Both the position numbers and the translations under genes were made by a program. Shown here piece by piece: positions 7,601-16,281 of a stretch of 31,003 bases of DNA. The stretch comes from a virus: positions 1 to 31,003 of IMG/VR virus record IMGVR_UViG_3300033182_000785; one strand, given 5' to 3'. The notes under the pieces were generated by a model. It was not told the origin of the DNA, ran no database searches, and saw nothing but the letters and a program-made list of their open reading frames with translations. Numbering within the stretch: position 1 is the first letter of the stretch; each line of letters starts with the position of its first letter.

Positions 7601-10600
7601 TTCATCGTCCAATCAATATTATGTCTTAAAAATTGATGATAACTCTTTTAGAATTTGTAACGCAGGAGTTGGTGGAACAAATACATCCTACTATAATAGA
7701 AAAAAATATGAAACATTCTCTGATACTGGTTCTGGATACCAGTATTTCAGTTACCCATCAATTTCAGTATCAATAAAATACAATCCTGTCGGATTTGGCA
7801 CCAATACTCAAACTTATCAGGAGATTGTAGCAACTCCTGTTGTAAAGGGAAGCATAGAGCAAGTATATCTCTATGAAAATGGCGCTGGATATGGATCCAC
7901 TGTACTAAATTATCAAGACAAACCTACTATAACCATAAAAAATGGAAAAAATGCATCATTAGTCCCCATCATTTCTAATGGTCAAATAAGATCAGTAGAT
8001 ATTCAGTATGGTGGTGAAGAATATTATTCAATTCCAGATTTAATTGTAAGTGGATCTGGAAGTGGCGCAAAATTAAGACCAGTAATTACTAATGGTAGAA
8101 TAACAGAAGTAAAAATAATTAGTGGTGGAGTAGGATACTCTGATACAACGACTTCTATTCTTGTAAAATCTTCTGGAATCAATGCACTATTGGATTCCAA
8201 AATTAGACAACTTACCGTAAATGAAAATCTTAGATTTGGGAATGAAATTTTACTAGAATCCAGTAATAAACTGAAATATACAGTTTCTGGATATTATTCT
8301 GATTTAAGAACAGTATTTGGAGAAACTGGTAGTATTTCTGGAATTATTGGATGGGCTTATGATGGAAATCCCATTTATGGACCATATGGATATTCTGATC
8401 CAAAGGATTCTACATCACAAGTAAAAAGAATCATTTCTGGTTACGTTTTAGATACATCATATTCGGATAGACCATCTGGATTCTCGGCAGGATTCTTTGT
8501 AGAAGATTATAAGTTTACTGGTTCGGGATCTACTCTGGACAAAAATAACGGCAGATTTGGAAAAACACCAGAATTTCCAAATGGAGTTTATGCCTACTTC
8601 GCCACTATTGATTCTTCTGGAGTTCCACAATTCCCATATTTCATTGGAAATGATTATAAATCAGAAACATTATCAGAAAATACAACTCTGACCCAATCAT
8701 TTGATTTTTCAACCTCCAGTCTACTTAGAAATACTTTCCCATATAAAGTTTCCGACAAAAATGCTGGGTATGATTTTATAACCGAAATAGATGATATTAC
8801 AAAGCAAAAAATAGTTGTAGAATCTGTTGCACAGGGATCTGTTGAAAAATTTGTTATTAAAAACTCTGGTTCCAACTATAAAGTTGACGATGTTCTAGAT
8901 TTTAGTGATACAGGAACTAATGGTGGTGGAGCAAATGCTGTTGTTTCATCAGTAGAAGGAAAAAATATCACTAATTTAGAAACCACTGTCAGCACCTACG
9001 AGGGATCTATCTTTACATGGGTTGATGGAGAGACTATAAAAGTTTCGATTCTTCCAAATCATACTTTGAGTGATAATGATTATGTAACTATTTCTGGACT
9101 ATCCACCGATCTTGTTAAATTGAACGGTGTACACAAAATAAATGTCACATCCAATAGTTCTGTTGCAATATCTTCTATATCGTCGGCAACAAGTATTGGC
9201 GGAACTGAAATATACGTTTCTAGAATTCCAGATAACATTTCAATAGGAAGTAGTATTGGAATAGGAACAGAAACTCTCAAAGTTTTGGGATTATATAGAA
9301 ATCAAAATATAATTCGTGTAGAAAGAGGATTGATAAATGTTTCGCACGATTCAAATTCAAATATAATATTTAATCCCGATTCATTTACGATTAAACAGAA
9401 TGTCAATTTCTTTGATTCTAAGTTAGATGACAAAGTTTTCTTCAATCCAATTGAAACTGTGGGATTTGGAACAACAGTAGGAACTTCTCATCTAGTAACT
9501 CTCGATTTTGGTGATCAAACTGGTATTCAGAGAGGAATTCCAACCAAATCAATTTACCTCGAAAATCATCCATTCAAAAATAATCAGCAAATTGTTTATA
9601 CTGCAGATGGATCCAATATTTTAGTTTCAACTGATGGCGTAACAACCATCAATTTACCCTCAACTGTTTTTGTCGTTAACAAGGGTGATAATTTAATTGG
9701 AATTAAAACTACTTTGAATTCAGAAGAAGTATTTTTCCATAGTGGTGGTAGTGATAGTGATTTATATTCCTTTGAGTCTGATTATAGTCAAATTACTGGA
9801 AAAGTTGAAAAGATAAAGTCTACAGTTTCAGTTTCAACTTCACATGGAATGTCTGTTGGTGATATAGTTGATTTGACAGTCAATTCTAATTTATCAGTTG
9901 GAATTGGCACATCTACTGCGGTAAAAATTTCTAGAAACCAAGATAGAATTTTAGTTAATCCAATAGGATTCAATTCTACTGGAATTAATACAACTACAAA
10001 TACCATAACATTAACAAATCATCAATTAGAAACAGGAGATAAAGTTTACTATTCTGCTGATCTAGTTGCTTCTGGATTGTCTACCGGCGATTTCTACATA
10101 TTGAAAGTAGATTCTAATAACATAAAACTTTCCGAAACATATTTTGATTCCGTAAAAGTACCACCAACGGTAGTAAGTATTGCAGGAACTGGTGGAAGTT
10201 CTCAATTTATATCTCAGATCAACCCCCAAATTTTATCAACGAAAAATAATAATTTAGTATTTGATTTAACAGACACATCTCTCTCAGGATATGATTTCAA
10301 AATTTATAGAGATCATAATTTTAAAGATGAGTTCGTTTCCACAGGTTCAACAACACCATTCAATTTATCAGGTGTCGGAACCGTTGGTGTATCAACAAAT
10401 GCTTCCTTGACTTTAAATTATAGTTCCAACTTACCTGAAAAATTATTCTATAACTTAGAAAAATCTGGATTTATAAGCACTGCTGATAGAGATGTAACTA
10501 ACTATTCGCAAATTTCATTTGTAGATAGTGTATATAATAGAACTTATAGTATTGTTGGTGTAGCCACAACAACCTTTGATTTGGTCCTTAATCGTGTTCC

Positions 10601-13600
10601 AGAAAAACTTTCATATACTCAGAGTGAATGTGATGACCTGAAATATACAACCTCATCAAAGACTGCATCGGGTGGAATTGATGGTTTGAAACTTATTTCT
10701 GGTGGATATGGATATAAAAAATTACCAGTTGTTGATAATATTACATCGACAAATGGTAAGGATGCATATCTACTGACAAGATCAAATTCTATTGGAAGTG
10801 TAAAGGAACTAAGAATTGTAAATGAAGAGTTTGAATATTCCTTCGATCCAACACTGGGTCCAACAGCGTTCATATCGCCAAACATTGTCACAATAAATTC
10901 GAATACATTAGAGTCTGTTTCAGTTCAAAATGGTGGTAGTGGTTATATACAATCACCAGACATTATTATTGTAAATCCCACATCTGGCGAAAAGATTGAT
11001 ACAGGAGTTTTGAAGGCTACTGTACTGGGAGAATCAATTCAGTCAGTAGAAATAGAAAACAATCCAAAAGGTCTTCCAGAAGATTCTGTCAGAATTCTTA
11101 CCATTAATAATACTAATGGAATAAGTATTCAAAGAGTTGAATCTAGTTCTACTGGAATATTCACTTGTGCTATAACTGTTCCTCCACTAGGATTTAGCAC
11201 CTTCCCATTTGCTGCTGGAGATAAAGTTTTTGTCGAAGGAGTAGAAAAGTTTGGATCTGGTGGATCTGGATTTAATTCGGAGGATTATGGATACAAATTC
11301 CTCGTTGTTGATAGTTACATTGAAGCATCTCCATATCACAAAGTAGTATTTGACCTTTCTAGCACCGCCAATAGTGGACTAACAACAAATACCGGTATTG
11401 CAAAAACAGCACTGGGTGGATTTGGTTCACTGATACATTTCAATGATTATCCAACATTTGAAGTAACGCAGAAGAGACTAGAATTTAATCTTGGAGAACA
11501 ATTAATTTCAAATGAAATAGAAAGAGATTTATTCATTGCTAGTTCAGATGGGACTAAATTAAAAGTTTCTGGAACATATGAATTATCCCTGGGCGAAAGA
11601 ATTACAGGCAAATCATCAGGGACAGTAGCAACTATCAATGAAATAGAAACTAATTCTGGATATTTTGGTGTTAATTATTCTATTCCTAAAAATTCTGGTT
11701 GGACTAATGAAATTGGAAAACTAAATTCCGATAGTCAAGTAATTCCTAATAACGATTATTATCAGAATCTTTCATACTCCATAAAGAGTAGCAAAGAATA
11801 TAAAGAAGTAGAAAAATCAATCAAACCTCTTCTTCATACTAGCGGACTGAAAGATTTTGCTGACACAGGTATAACTTCCACATCAGATGCATCAGATCTC
11901 CTTGGAATTGATGGAACAACTGTGATTCGTGATTTTATAGATGACCTTAGAGTTGATACGATTTATGATTTTGATTTTGTTGGAGACATTGATATTGATT
12001 CCAACGGAAATTCTAAGTATTTGAAATTGGCAAATACAAAGTTGACTGACTATACTGATAATGTTGGAAATGATGTGTTATCGATAGATGATATCAGTGG
12101 TCAATTCTCTTATTTTGAAGATAATCCAAGTGAACATCTAAATTTACTCAAATTAGATCCTTCCATTTCTTTTGAAAATTTCTTAGTTAGAATTACAAAT
12201 ACAGATAACAGCGAAGTTCAATTTACTGATGTGGTAGTATTGAATGATGGTAGTAATAGTTTCCTTGTAGAAAAAGGTGGAGTTGTTAACGCAGGATCCG
12301 GATCAACATCACATATACCAGACGAACAATATGGTGATTTGTCTATCGTAGTAGATGAATTTAACGATAGTTATCTGAGATTTGTCCCTGAGGATGCTTA
12401 TGATACAGATTACGATCTGAAAATCATAAGAAATAGATTTACAGATTCTATTTCTGGCATTGGTACAACTTCGATAGGATTTATCGATTTGGTAAGTTCT
12501 ACTGGTGTAACAACTTCGGGAGCAACTGGAACCATCGCATCATTTGATAATACGAAATTTGAATCGTTATATGCAAATGTGCAAATCATTGACGATGTTT
12601 CTAATGACATGAATTTTGTTGAACTGTATGTAACATCAGATGGATCAGACACCTATATTTCGGAATATTATTTTGACAGTGAAAGTGAAACATCGAGTTT
12701 CTCAAATAACTTCATAGGATCTTTTGGTGCCGATCTTTCTGGTGGAATTTTATCGTTAAATTGCACAAATACTTCCTCCAATAACAATACTTTTAGAGCA
12801 AGAGTTGTTGGATTTGGAACTACCACATCTGGAATTGGAACTTATAGGTTTAAATTGGATAGACAACCAGACGGATCGGAGAGATCTGTCATTTATAAGT
12901 CCGATTCCACATCAGGTGTTGGAACAACTACTATCGTTTCACTTGATAAAACATTATTCAATTCTGTAAAATCTCTTGTAGAAGTTAGTATTGGATCTAC
13001 AAAGTCTGTTCATCAAGTTATGATGATACAAGACAACAGTGATGTTTATTTACAACAATCATCTCTATTGAGTGTTAGCGGCATAACAACCTTTGACACT
13101 GCTATCGGTATGGGAACATTTGGTGGAAATAATTCAGGATCAAACTTGGAACTTAAGTTCTATCCAGATTCTGAATATTCTTCGGAAGATACTGTTATTT
13201 CGGCATTCAGTCAGTGTTTCTATAATGCTTTAGATACTCAGAATACTCCACCAGCATTAGAGTATGGAAATATTCAAGAGTCCACAGACTTGAAGTTCTA
13301 CAATTCAATCAATGGGGATAGAATTAACAGAACTAATTTCACGTTAACATCGGAAGGAACTCCAATTTTTGTTAAGGTAATTGATCCACAAGATACCAGT
13401 GCATTAATTGCAACAACAGGAACATTTAATGTCACAAACCACTTCTTCAAAGATGGTGAAGAATTAATTTACACACCAAAATCAACAATCATTGGTATTG
13501 CAACAACTGCGTTAACATATAGTAATGTTAGCAGTGGTGTAACTGACACTCTTCCTTCTACCGTTTTTGCTGTAGTATCTAATCAAAATTATGATCAATT

Positions 13601-16259
13601 CCAAATATCAACAACAAGAAGTGGAACTGCTGTAACATTTACAGACCTTGGTGGAGGAAATGCTCACCAATTTGAAATGGTGAAGAAAAATGAGAAGTCA
13701 ATTGTAGTTGTTGATAACCTCATTCAACACCCATTAATTTTTACAAATGTTTCTCATACATTATCTGGTTCAATTGGAACAGGAACCACGATATTTAATC
13801 TGAGTGGAATATCTTCAATAAATCCATCAGATATATTAAAGATTAGTGATGAGTATCTCCGAGTTAATAATGTAGGATTGGGAACATCGAGTGTTGGACC
13901 AATCACTAATAGTGGTTCATTCAATCTTGTTCAAACTGAAAGGAGTTTTATCGGAACCTCCGCTACTTCCTATGCATCATCGACACAAGTGGATGTTTAC
14001 AGAGGAGCATTCAATATTGTCGAAAATGAAATACATTTCGCAGACGCTCCAAGAGGAAATCCGCAGATAGATAAGACAAAGTTTAATTTAGATTATGAGA
14101 CTTCTACATTCAATGGAAGAGTTTTCCTAAGATCTGATTATTCAACAAACAAAATATATGATGATTTATCAAATGAGTTCAATGGTATTGGCAGAACATT
14201 TACCCTGCAAGTTGGTGGATCAAATACAACTGGTATCGGAACAACTGGTGGTAGTGGAATTGTATTGATTAATGGAATTTTCCAACAACCAACAACACCA
14301 AATAATCCAAGAGGTAATTTTGAAATTGTAGAGAATACTTCTGCTGGTATAAGCACAATAGTTTTCTCTGGAATTACAGTTCCTAATAGTGATCCATTAG
14401 AATATATCACATCTGATAGTGATGTGAATCAAAATGAAACTCCAAGAGGTGGAATTATCGTTTCCTTGGGATCTACTCCTGGACTTGGATTTGCACCTCT
14501 TGTAGGAGCATCTGTAACCGCTATAGTGGGTGCGGGAGGATCTATTGCAGGTATTAGCACGGGAATTCCTGGAGGATCATTTGGATCTGGTTACAATGGA
14601 CTAACTTCTATTGGAGTTACTGTTTATGAAGATGATCACTCCGGAACAGCAGCAACTATTACTGCTTCCGTTGGTGCTGGTGGAACACTTTCATTCAATA
14701 TTGTTGGTGGAGGAACAGGATATACAAATCCATCTATATCAGTATCATCTCCATCATATGAAAATCTTTCGGCCATCGGAGTTTCTAGAATTGGAATTGG
14801 AGCAACAACTGTAACTGGTATTGGATTATCAATCAGTTTGAGTGTTGGAAATGTAAGTAATGTTGGAATTGCATCAACACACTTTGGTGTAACGGATTAT
14901 AGAATTTCTAGAAATGGATATTCTTTCCGAAGAGGTGATGTAATCAAACCTGTTGGTCTTGTTACCGACGCCAGACTGTCATCTCCCATAAACGAATTTG
15001 AATTAACAGTGTTAGAAACATATTCCGATAAGTTTGCAGCTTGGGAGTTTGGCGAATTAGATTTTATTGATTCGATTTCTGATCTTCAAGATGGTGTAAA
15101 AACAACCTTCCCACTGTTCTACAACGGAGAACTTATTAGTTTTGAAAAGGAACCTGATTCTAGAATTAACTTGCAGAATTGCTTACTAATCTTTATTAAT
15201 GGAGTTCTTCAGGAACCAGGGGTTAATTATACATTTGGTGGTGGAACATCCTTTATATTCACCACTGCACCAAAACCAGAAGATAAGGTTTCAATTTACT
15301 TCTATAAAGGTTCTTCTGCTGATATCAGTGTAGTCACCAATATTAATGAAACTATAAAAAAAGGTGATATTGTTCAGGTTCAAAAATTCAATGATATCCC
15401 GAACATTCTATCTCAAAATAAGAGAACTATTACGGACTTATCATTCTCGGATAAATTTGAAACGGATTTATATTCTGGTCCAGGAATATCAACTGTTTAC
15501 AGACCATTAAGTTGGACAAAACAAAAAGTTGACAAGGAAATCAATGGAGAAATTGTTTCTAAGGCAAGAGATTCCATCGAACCATTGATTTTCCCAACCG
15601 TAAATATCATTGGCGATGTATTTACGACTGATACACAAATATTTGTTGATAGCGTGGAACTGTTCAAATATGAAGATCCAGATTTATCTTCCTTTGACGG
15701 TTTGGTTGTCGATGGAATATCAACAACTGCCAGTGGATCAGTTGAACTTGTGAAGAATTTCTCTACTATTCAGGGAGATTTTGGATCAATTGTTGGCATT
15801 GCATCAACAACCTCACCAAATGTTGCAATAGAATTTACTCTGGATTCTCTGATTGGTTCAGATCTTCAAGTTGGATATCCAATTTATATTTTCGACACAT
15901 TAGTTGGTTCTGGAATTACATCTATTAATTCTTCCGATAGCGAAGTTATTGGTATTGGAACAACACATATTGATAATGTTTATTATGTAGAATCACTTGA
16001 TAATGCTACTGGTATTGTAACATGTCGCGTTCATTCTGCCTCAAATCTTGTTGGAATAGACACCACCGGAACTACAAATTACCCAGTTGGCAGATATTCA
16101 TGGGGTAGATTGTCCAATACGTCTGGACTAGTTAGATCTTCTAATCCAGTTTCAATAGGTGTAACTGGAAAAGTAGTGTCCGGACTTTCAACATATCCAA
16201 TCATTCAGAGAAGAAATGTTGGAATAAGGTCTACTGGCGCTCTCCCCAAACTATTATAA
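4665..16259 (+). CDS. Giant mosaic virion protein (3,864 aa) in the gp7 position
   Basis: One uninterrupted frame of 11.6 kb between gp6 and gp8, where T4 has gp7 (1,032 aa). I see no convincing gp7 sequence match, so function is inferred from position: a peripheral baseplate or fibre protein. Residues 1-280 look non-repetitive and may anchor the protein (IGDEIITY near 103-110). The rest is mostly beta modules: GGxGY repeats (residues 744, 930, 1071, 1115, 1153, 2012, 2089, 3348), at least seven H-x-aromatic-x2-G-x2-V-x-Y modules (843, 959, 1466, 1635, 1786, 2926 and near 1727), one GERITGKSSG element (about 2309), a degenerate YHYH-type domain (1226-1335), and near the C terminus the element INGVLQEPGVNYTFGGGTSF. 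Arg is almost always AGA. No signal peptide or transmembrane helix is evident. Could also be a distal fibre rather than a wedge protein. Confidence 0.85.
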   Translation: MIQTGFESRVKVHQIVESQLPSFILDENPNASEFLKQYYISQEYQGGPIDIAENLDQYLKLDNLTPEVVVDSTTLSSNISSSADSITVSSVKGFPNKYGLLKIGDEIITYTNISGSTFTGCIRGFSGITNYHQDLNQEDLIFSSSTASEHSSGVSVQNLSSLFLKEFYQKLKYSIAPGLEKTEFTSSLDVGNFLSEANSFYKAKGTEESFRILFNILYGETPKIINLEDYLIKPSSAEYVRNEVILIEVISGSNPRNLVGQTVVKSTDSSTSASLSSIESFNRNNKQYYKASLFVGNDEYPTILGNFTITPNTKTTADSSISSTVVTVDSTIGFPESGTLVCGNNTITYTNKSLNQFLGCSGIEESIAKNSLVRNNDTYFGYENGDTSKKVEFRVLGVLSKFTPSTENINVSENDIISIKNVGDLIKNPQNKTQKEIFANSWIYNTASRYKVLSTGSNYVLASNIDRSSLKVGDRVELLVRDSDTLVNSSDDPRITQIISDNTVEIGGGSFSVESGKEYDLRRKINTASSSGVSIEYGNGLITSDVQNLYSDGEKYAYVASNSLPSSEIDSSFDYRHTITADIKTANISSVDNLFNRNSDDEYDTIGFTDAAPFITGDRVYYQPNSVALVGLETGSYYVEVLPSDSKKIKLYSSPSFVGLTPLKFRVPESGLDTQTFTLYSQRFDEIGVQKVLKKFPLQSEIKSPGKETIPGTTGMLINGVEISNYKSLDKVYYGPLQSIDVLNGGEGYDVVNPPNISISSGSSNALAQPVVSGSITEVYIDAQDYDINKILSVDISGGNGSGAVLEPIVRKRVREISFDGKTVSNGGSISTTGDRISFLTDHNLNNGEEVIYNSNGNSQVVIGSGSSTLINNSSYFVKVENNTTVSLFETLNDYNNNTNVIGFSTGTQGIHKFTTVTSKNTISEIKVIDGGSGYTNRKLIVKSSGISTTKNSIIFENHGFETGELVTYDYETSAISGISSSNQYYVLKIDDNSFRICNAGVGGTNTSYYNRKKYETFSDTGSGYQYFSYPSISVSIKYNPVGFGTNTQTYQEIVATPVVKGSIEQVYLYENGAGYGSTVLNYQDKPTITIKNGKNASLVPIISNGQIRSVDIQYGGEEYYSIPDLIVSGSGSGAKLRPVITNGRITEVKIISGGVGYSDTTTSILVKSSGINALLDSKIRQLTVNENLRFGNEILLESSNKLKYTVSGYYSDLRTVFGETGSISGIIGWAYDGNPIYGPYGYSDPKDSTSQVKRIISGYVLDTSYSDRPSGFSAGFFVEDYKFTGSGSTLDKNNGRFGKTPEFPNGVYAYFATIDSSGVPQFPYFIGNDYKSETLSENTTLTQSFDFSTSSLLRNTFPYKVSDKNAGYDFITEIDDITKQKIVVESVAQGSVEKFVIKNSGSNYKVDDVLDFSDTGTNGGGANAVVSSVEGKNITNLETTVSTYEGSIFTWVDGETIKVSILPNHTLSDNDYVTISGLSTDLVKLNGVHKINVTSNSSVAISSISSATSIGGTEIYVSRIPDNISIGSSIGIGTETLKVLGLYRNQNIIRVERGLINVSHDSNSNIIFNPDSFTIKQNVNFFDSKLDDKVFFNPIETVGFGTTVGTSHLVTLDFGDQTGIQRGIPTKSIYLENHPFKNNQQIVYTADGSNILVSTDGVTTINLPSTVFVVNKGDNLIGIKTTLNSEEVFFHSGGSDSDLYSFESDYSQITGKVEKIKSTVSVSTSHGMSVGDIVDLTVNSNLSVGIGTSTAVKISRNQDRILVNPIGFNSTGINTTTNTITLTNHQLETGDKVYYSADLVASGLSTGDFYILKVDSNNIKLSETYFDSVKVPPTVVSIAGTGGSSQFISQINPQILSTKNNNLVFDLTDTSLSGYDFKIYRDHNFKDEFVSTGSTTPFNLSGVGTVGVSTNASLTLNYSSNLPEKLFYNLEKSGFISTADRDVTNYSQISFVDSVYNRTYSIVGVATTTFDLVLNRVPEKLSYTQSECDDLKYTTSSKTASGGIDGLKLISGGYGYKKLPVVDNITSTNGKDAYLLTRSNSIGSVKELRIVNEEFEYSFDPTLGPTAFISPNIVTINSNTLESVSVQNGGSGYIQSPDIIIVNPTSGEKIDTGVLKATVLGESIQSVEIENNPKGLPEDSVRILTINNTNGISIQRVESSSTGIFTCAITVPPLGFSTFPFAAGDKVFVEGVEKFGSGGSGFNSEDYGYKFLVVDSYIEASPYHKVVFDLSSTANSGLTTNTGIAKTALGGFGSLIHFNDYPTFEVTQKRLEFNLGEQLISNEIERDLFIASSDGTKLKVSGTYELSLGERITGKSSGTVATINEIETNSGYFGVNYSIPKNSGWTNEIGKLNSDSQVIPNNDYYQNLSYSIKSSKEYKEVEKSIKPLLHTSGLKDFADTGITSTSDASDLLGIDGTTVIRDFIDDLRVDTIYDFDFVGDIDIDSNGNSKYLKLANTKLTDYTDNVGNDVLSIDDISGQFSYFEDNPSEHLNLLKLDPSISFENFLVRITNTDNSEVQFTDVVVLNDGSNSFLVEKGGVVNAGSGSTSHIPDEQYGDLSIVVDEFNDSYLRFVPEDAYDTDYDLKIIRNRFTDSISGIGTTSIGFIDLVSSTGVTTSGATGTIASFDNTKFESLYANVQIIDDVSNDMNFVELYVTSDGSDTYISEYYFDSESETSSFSNNFIGSFGADLSGGILSLNCTNTSSNNNTFRARVVGFGTTTSGIGTYRFKLDRQPDGSERSVIYKSDSTSGVGTTTIVSLDKTLFNSVKSLVEVSIGSTKSVHQVMMIQDNSDVYLQQSSLLSVSGITTFDTAIGMGTFGGNNSGSNLELKFYPDSEYSSEDTVISAFSQCFYNALDTQNTPPALEYGNIQESTDLKFYNSINGDRINRTNFTLTSEGTPIFVKVIDPQDTSALIATTGTFNVTNHFFKDGEELIYTPKSTIIGIATTALTYSNVSSGVTDTLPSTVFAVVSNQNYDQFQISTTRSGTAVTFTDLGGGNAHQFEMVKKNEKSIVVVDNLIQHPLIFTNVSHTLSGSIGTGTTIFNLSGISSINPSDILKISDEYLRVNNVGLGTSSVGPITNSGSFNLVQTERSFIGTSATSYASSTQVDVYRGAFNIVENEIHFADAPRGNPQIDKTKFNLDYETSTFNGRVFLRSDYSTNKIYDDLSNEFNGIGRTFTLQVGGSNTTGIGTTGGSGIVLINGIFQQPTTPNNPRGNFEIVENTSAGISTIVFSGITVPNSDPLEYITSDSDVNQNETPRGGIIVSLGSTPGLGFAPLVGASVTAIVGAGGSIAGISTGIPGGSFGSGYNGLTSIGVTVYEDDHSGTAATITASVGAGGTLSFNIVGGGTGYTNPSISVSSPSYENLSAIGVSRIGIGATTVTGIGLSISLSVGNVSNVGIASTHFGVTDYRISRNGYSFRRGDVIKPVGLVTDARLSSPINEFELTVLETYSDKFAAWEFGELDFIDSISDLQDGVKTTFPLFYNGELISFEKEPDSRINLQNCLLIFINGVLQEPGVNYTFGGGTSFIFTTAPKPEDKVSIYFYKGSSADISVVTNINETIKKGDIVQVQKFNDIPNILSQNKRTITDLSFSDKFETDLYSGPGISTVYRPLSWTKQKVDKEINGEIVSKARDSIEPLIFPTVNIIGDVFTTDTQIFVDSVELFKYEDPDLSSFDGLVVDGISTTASGSVELVKNFSTIQGDFGSIVGIASTTSPNVAIEFTLDSLIGSDLQVGYPIYIFDTLVGSGITSINSSDSEVIGIGTTHIDNVYYVESLDNATGIVTCRVHSASNLVGIDTTGTTNYPVGRYSWGRLSNTSGLVRSSNPVSIGVTGKVVSGLSTYPIIQRRNVGIRSTGALPKLL
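6894..8180 (+). repeat. GGxGY beta-repeat cluster A in the giant protein
   Basis: Residues 744-1172 hold NGGEGY (6894), DGGSGY (7452), ENGAGY (7875), YGGEEYY (8007) and SGGVGY (8121). Most are followed by a strand of the type P-x-I-x-hydrophobic-S and then by a Gly/Ala-rich turn (GSGSGAKLRPVI). The last three have a roughly 40-residue period (1071, 1115, 1153). Two H-x-[FL]-x2-G-E-x-V-x-Y modules are interleaved (7191 and 7539). The repeats are degenerate at DNA level, so they are old rather than recent tandem copies. Confidence 0.7.
8340..8670 (+). other. Degenerate YHYH-type domain inside the giant protein
   Basis: Residues 1226-1335 begin GIIGWAYDGNPIYGPYGY and continue to NGRFGKTPEFPNGVYAYFAT and FPYFIG. 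This order and spacing match the YHYH protein family as I know it (G-x-A-x-D-G-x-P-I-Y-G-P, then NG-x-F-x-x-TPE-x-P-x-G-x-Y, then FPY-x-IG). The place where the family name motif is expected reads YAYF (residues 1309-1312, nt 8589-8600), so both histidines are absent. The family's role is unknown, so no activity is claimed. Confidence 0.7.
10698..10980 (+). repeat. GGxGY beta-repeat pair B in the giant protein
   Basis: Residues 2012 (SGGYGY) and 2089 (NGGSGY) each follow a hydrophobic strand (LKLI or VSVQ) and precede a segment with Pro and alternating hydrophobics (KLPVVDNI; SPDIIIVNP). Same module type as cluster A. Confidence 0.6.
14512..14775 (+). repeat. Gly-rich GxGY repeat cluster C in the giant protein
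   Basis: Contains VGAGGSIAGISTGIPGGSFG, then GSGYNGLTSIGVTVYE (from 14583), a second VGAGGTLSFNIV, and GGGTGYTNPSISVSSP (from 14706). The two halves look like tandem copies about 41 residues apart. This is the closest in style to the repeats inserted in gp14 (GYT-x-P-x-[VI]-x-[VI]-S). Confidence 0.65.
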
Positions 16260-16262
16260 ATA
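16255..16262 (+). promoter_or_regulatory. T4-type late promoter TATAAATA ahead of gp8
   Basis: Exact TATAAATA overlapping the TAA stop of the giant gene (16257-16259) and 20 bases before the gp8 start at 16282. It extends to TATAAATATCTA, identical over 12 bases with the promoter at 25135. It allows gp8 and the following genes to be transcribed without first reading the 11.6-kb gene. Confidence 0.72.
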
Positions 16263-16281
16263 TCTAAAAAACTATGTTAAT

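Noticed and set aside
6894-8180. Possible CRISPR array or recent tandem DNA repeats in the giant gene
   Set aside because: The repeats are seen only at protein level; DNA copies differ widely, spacing is irregular and the frame is coding throughout.
14611-14814. 67-aa plus-strand frame inside the giant gene
   Set aside because: Out-of-frame shadow of a Gly/Ser-rich repeat stretch; the giant frame carries the recognisable modules there.
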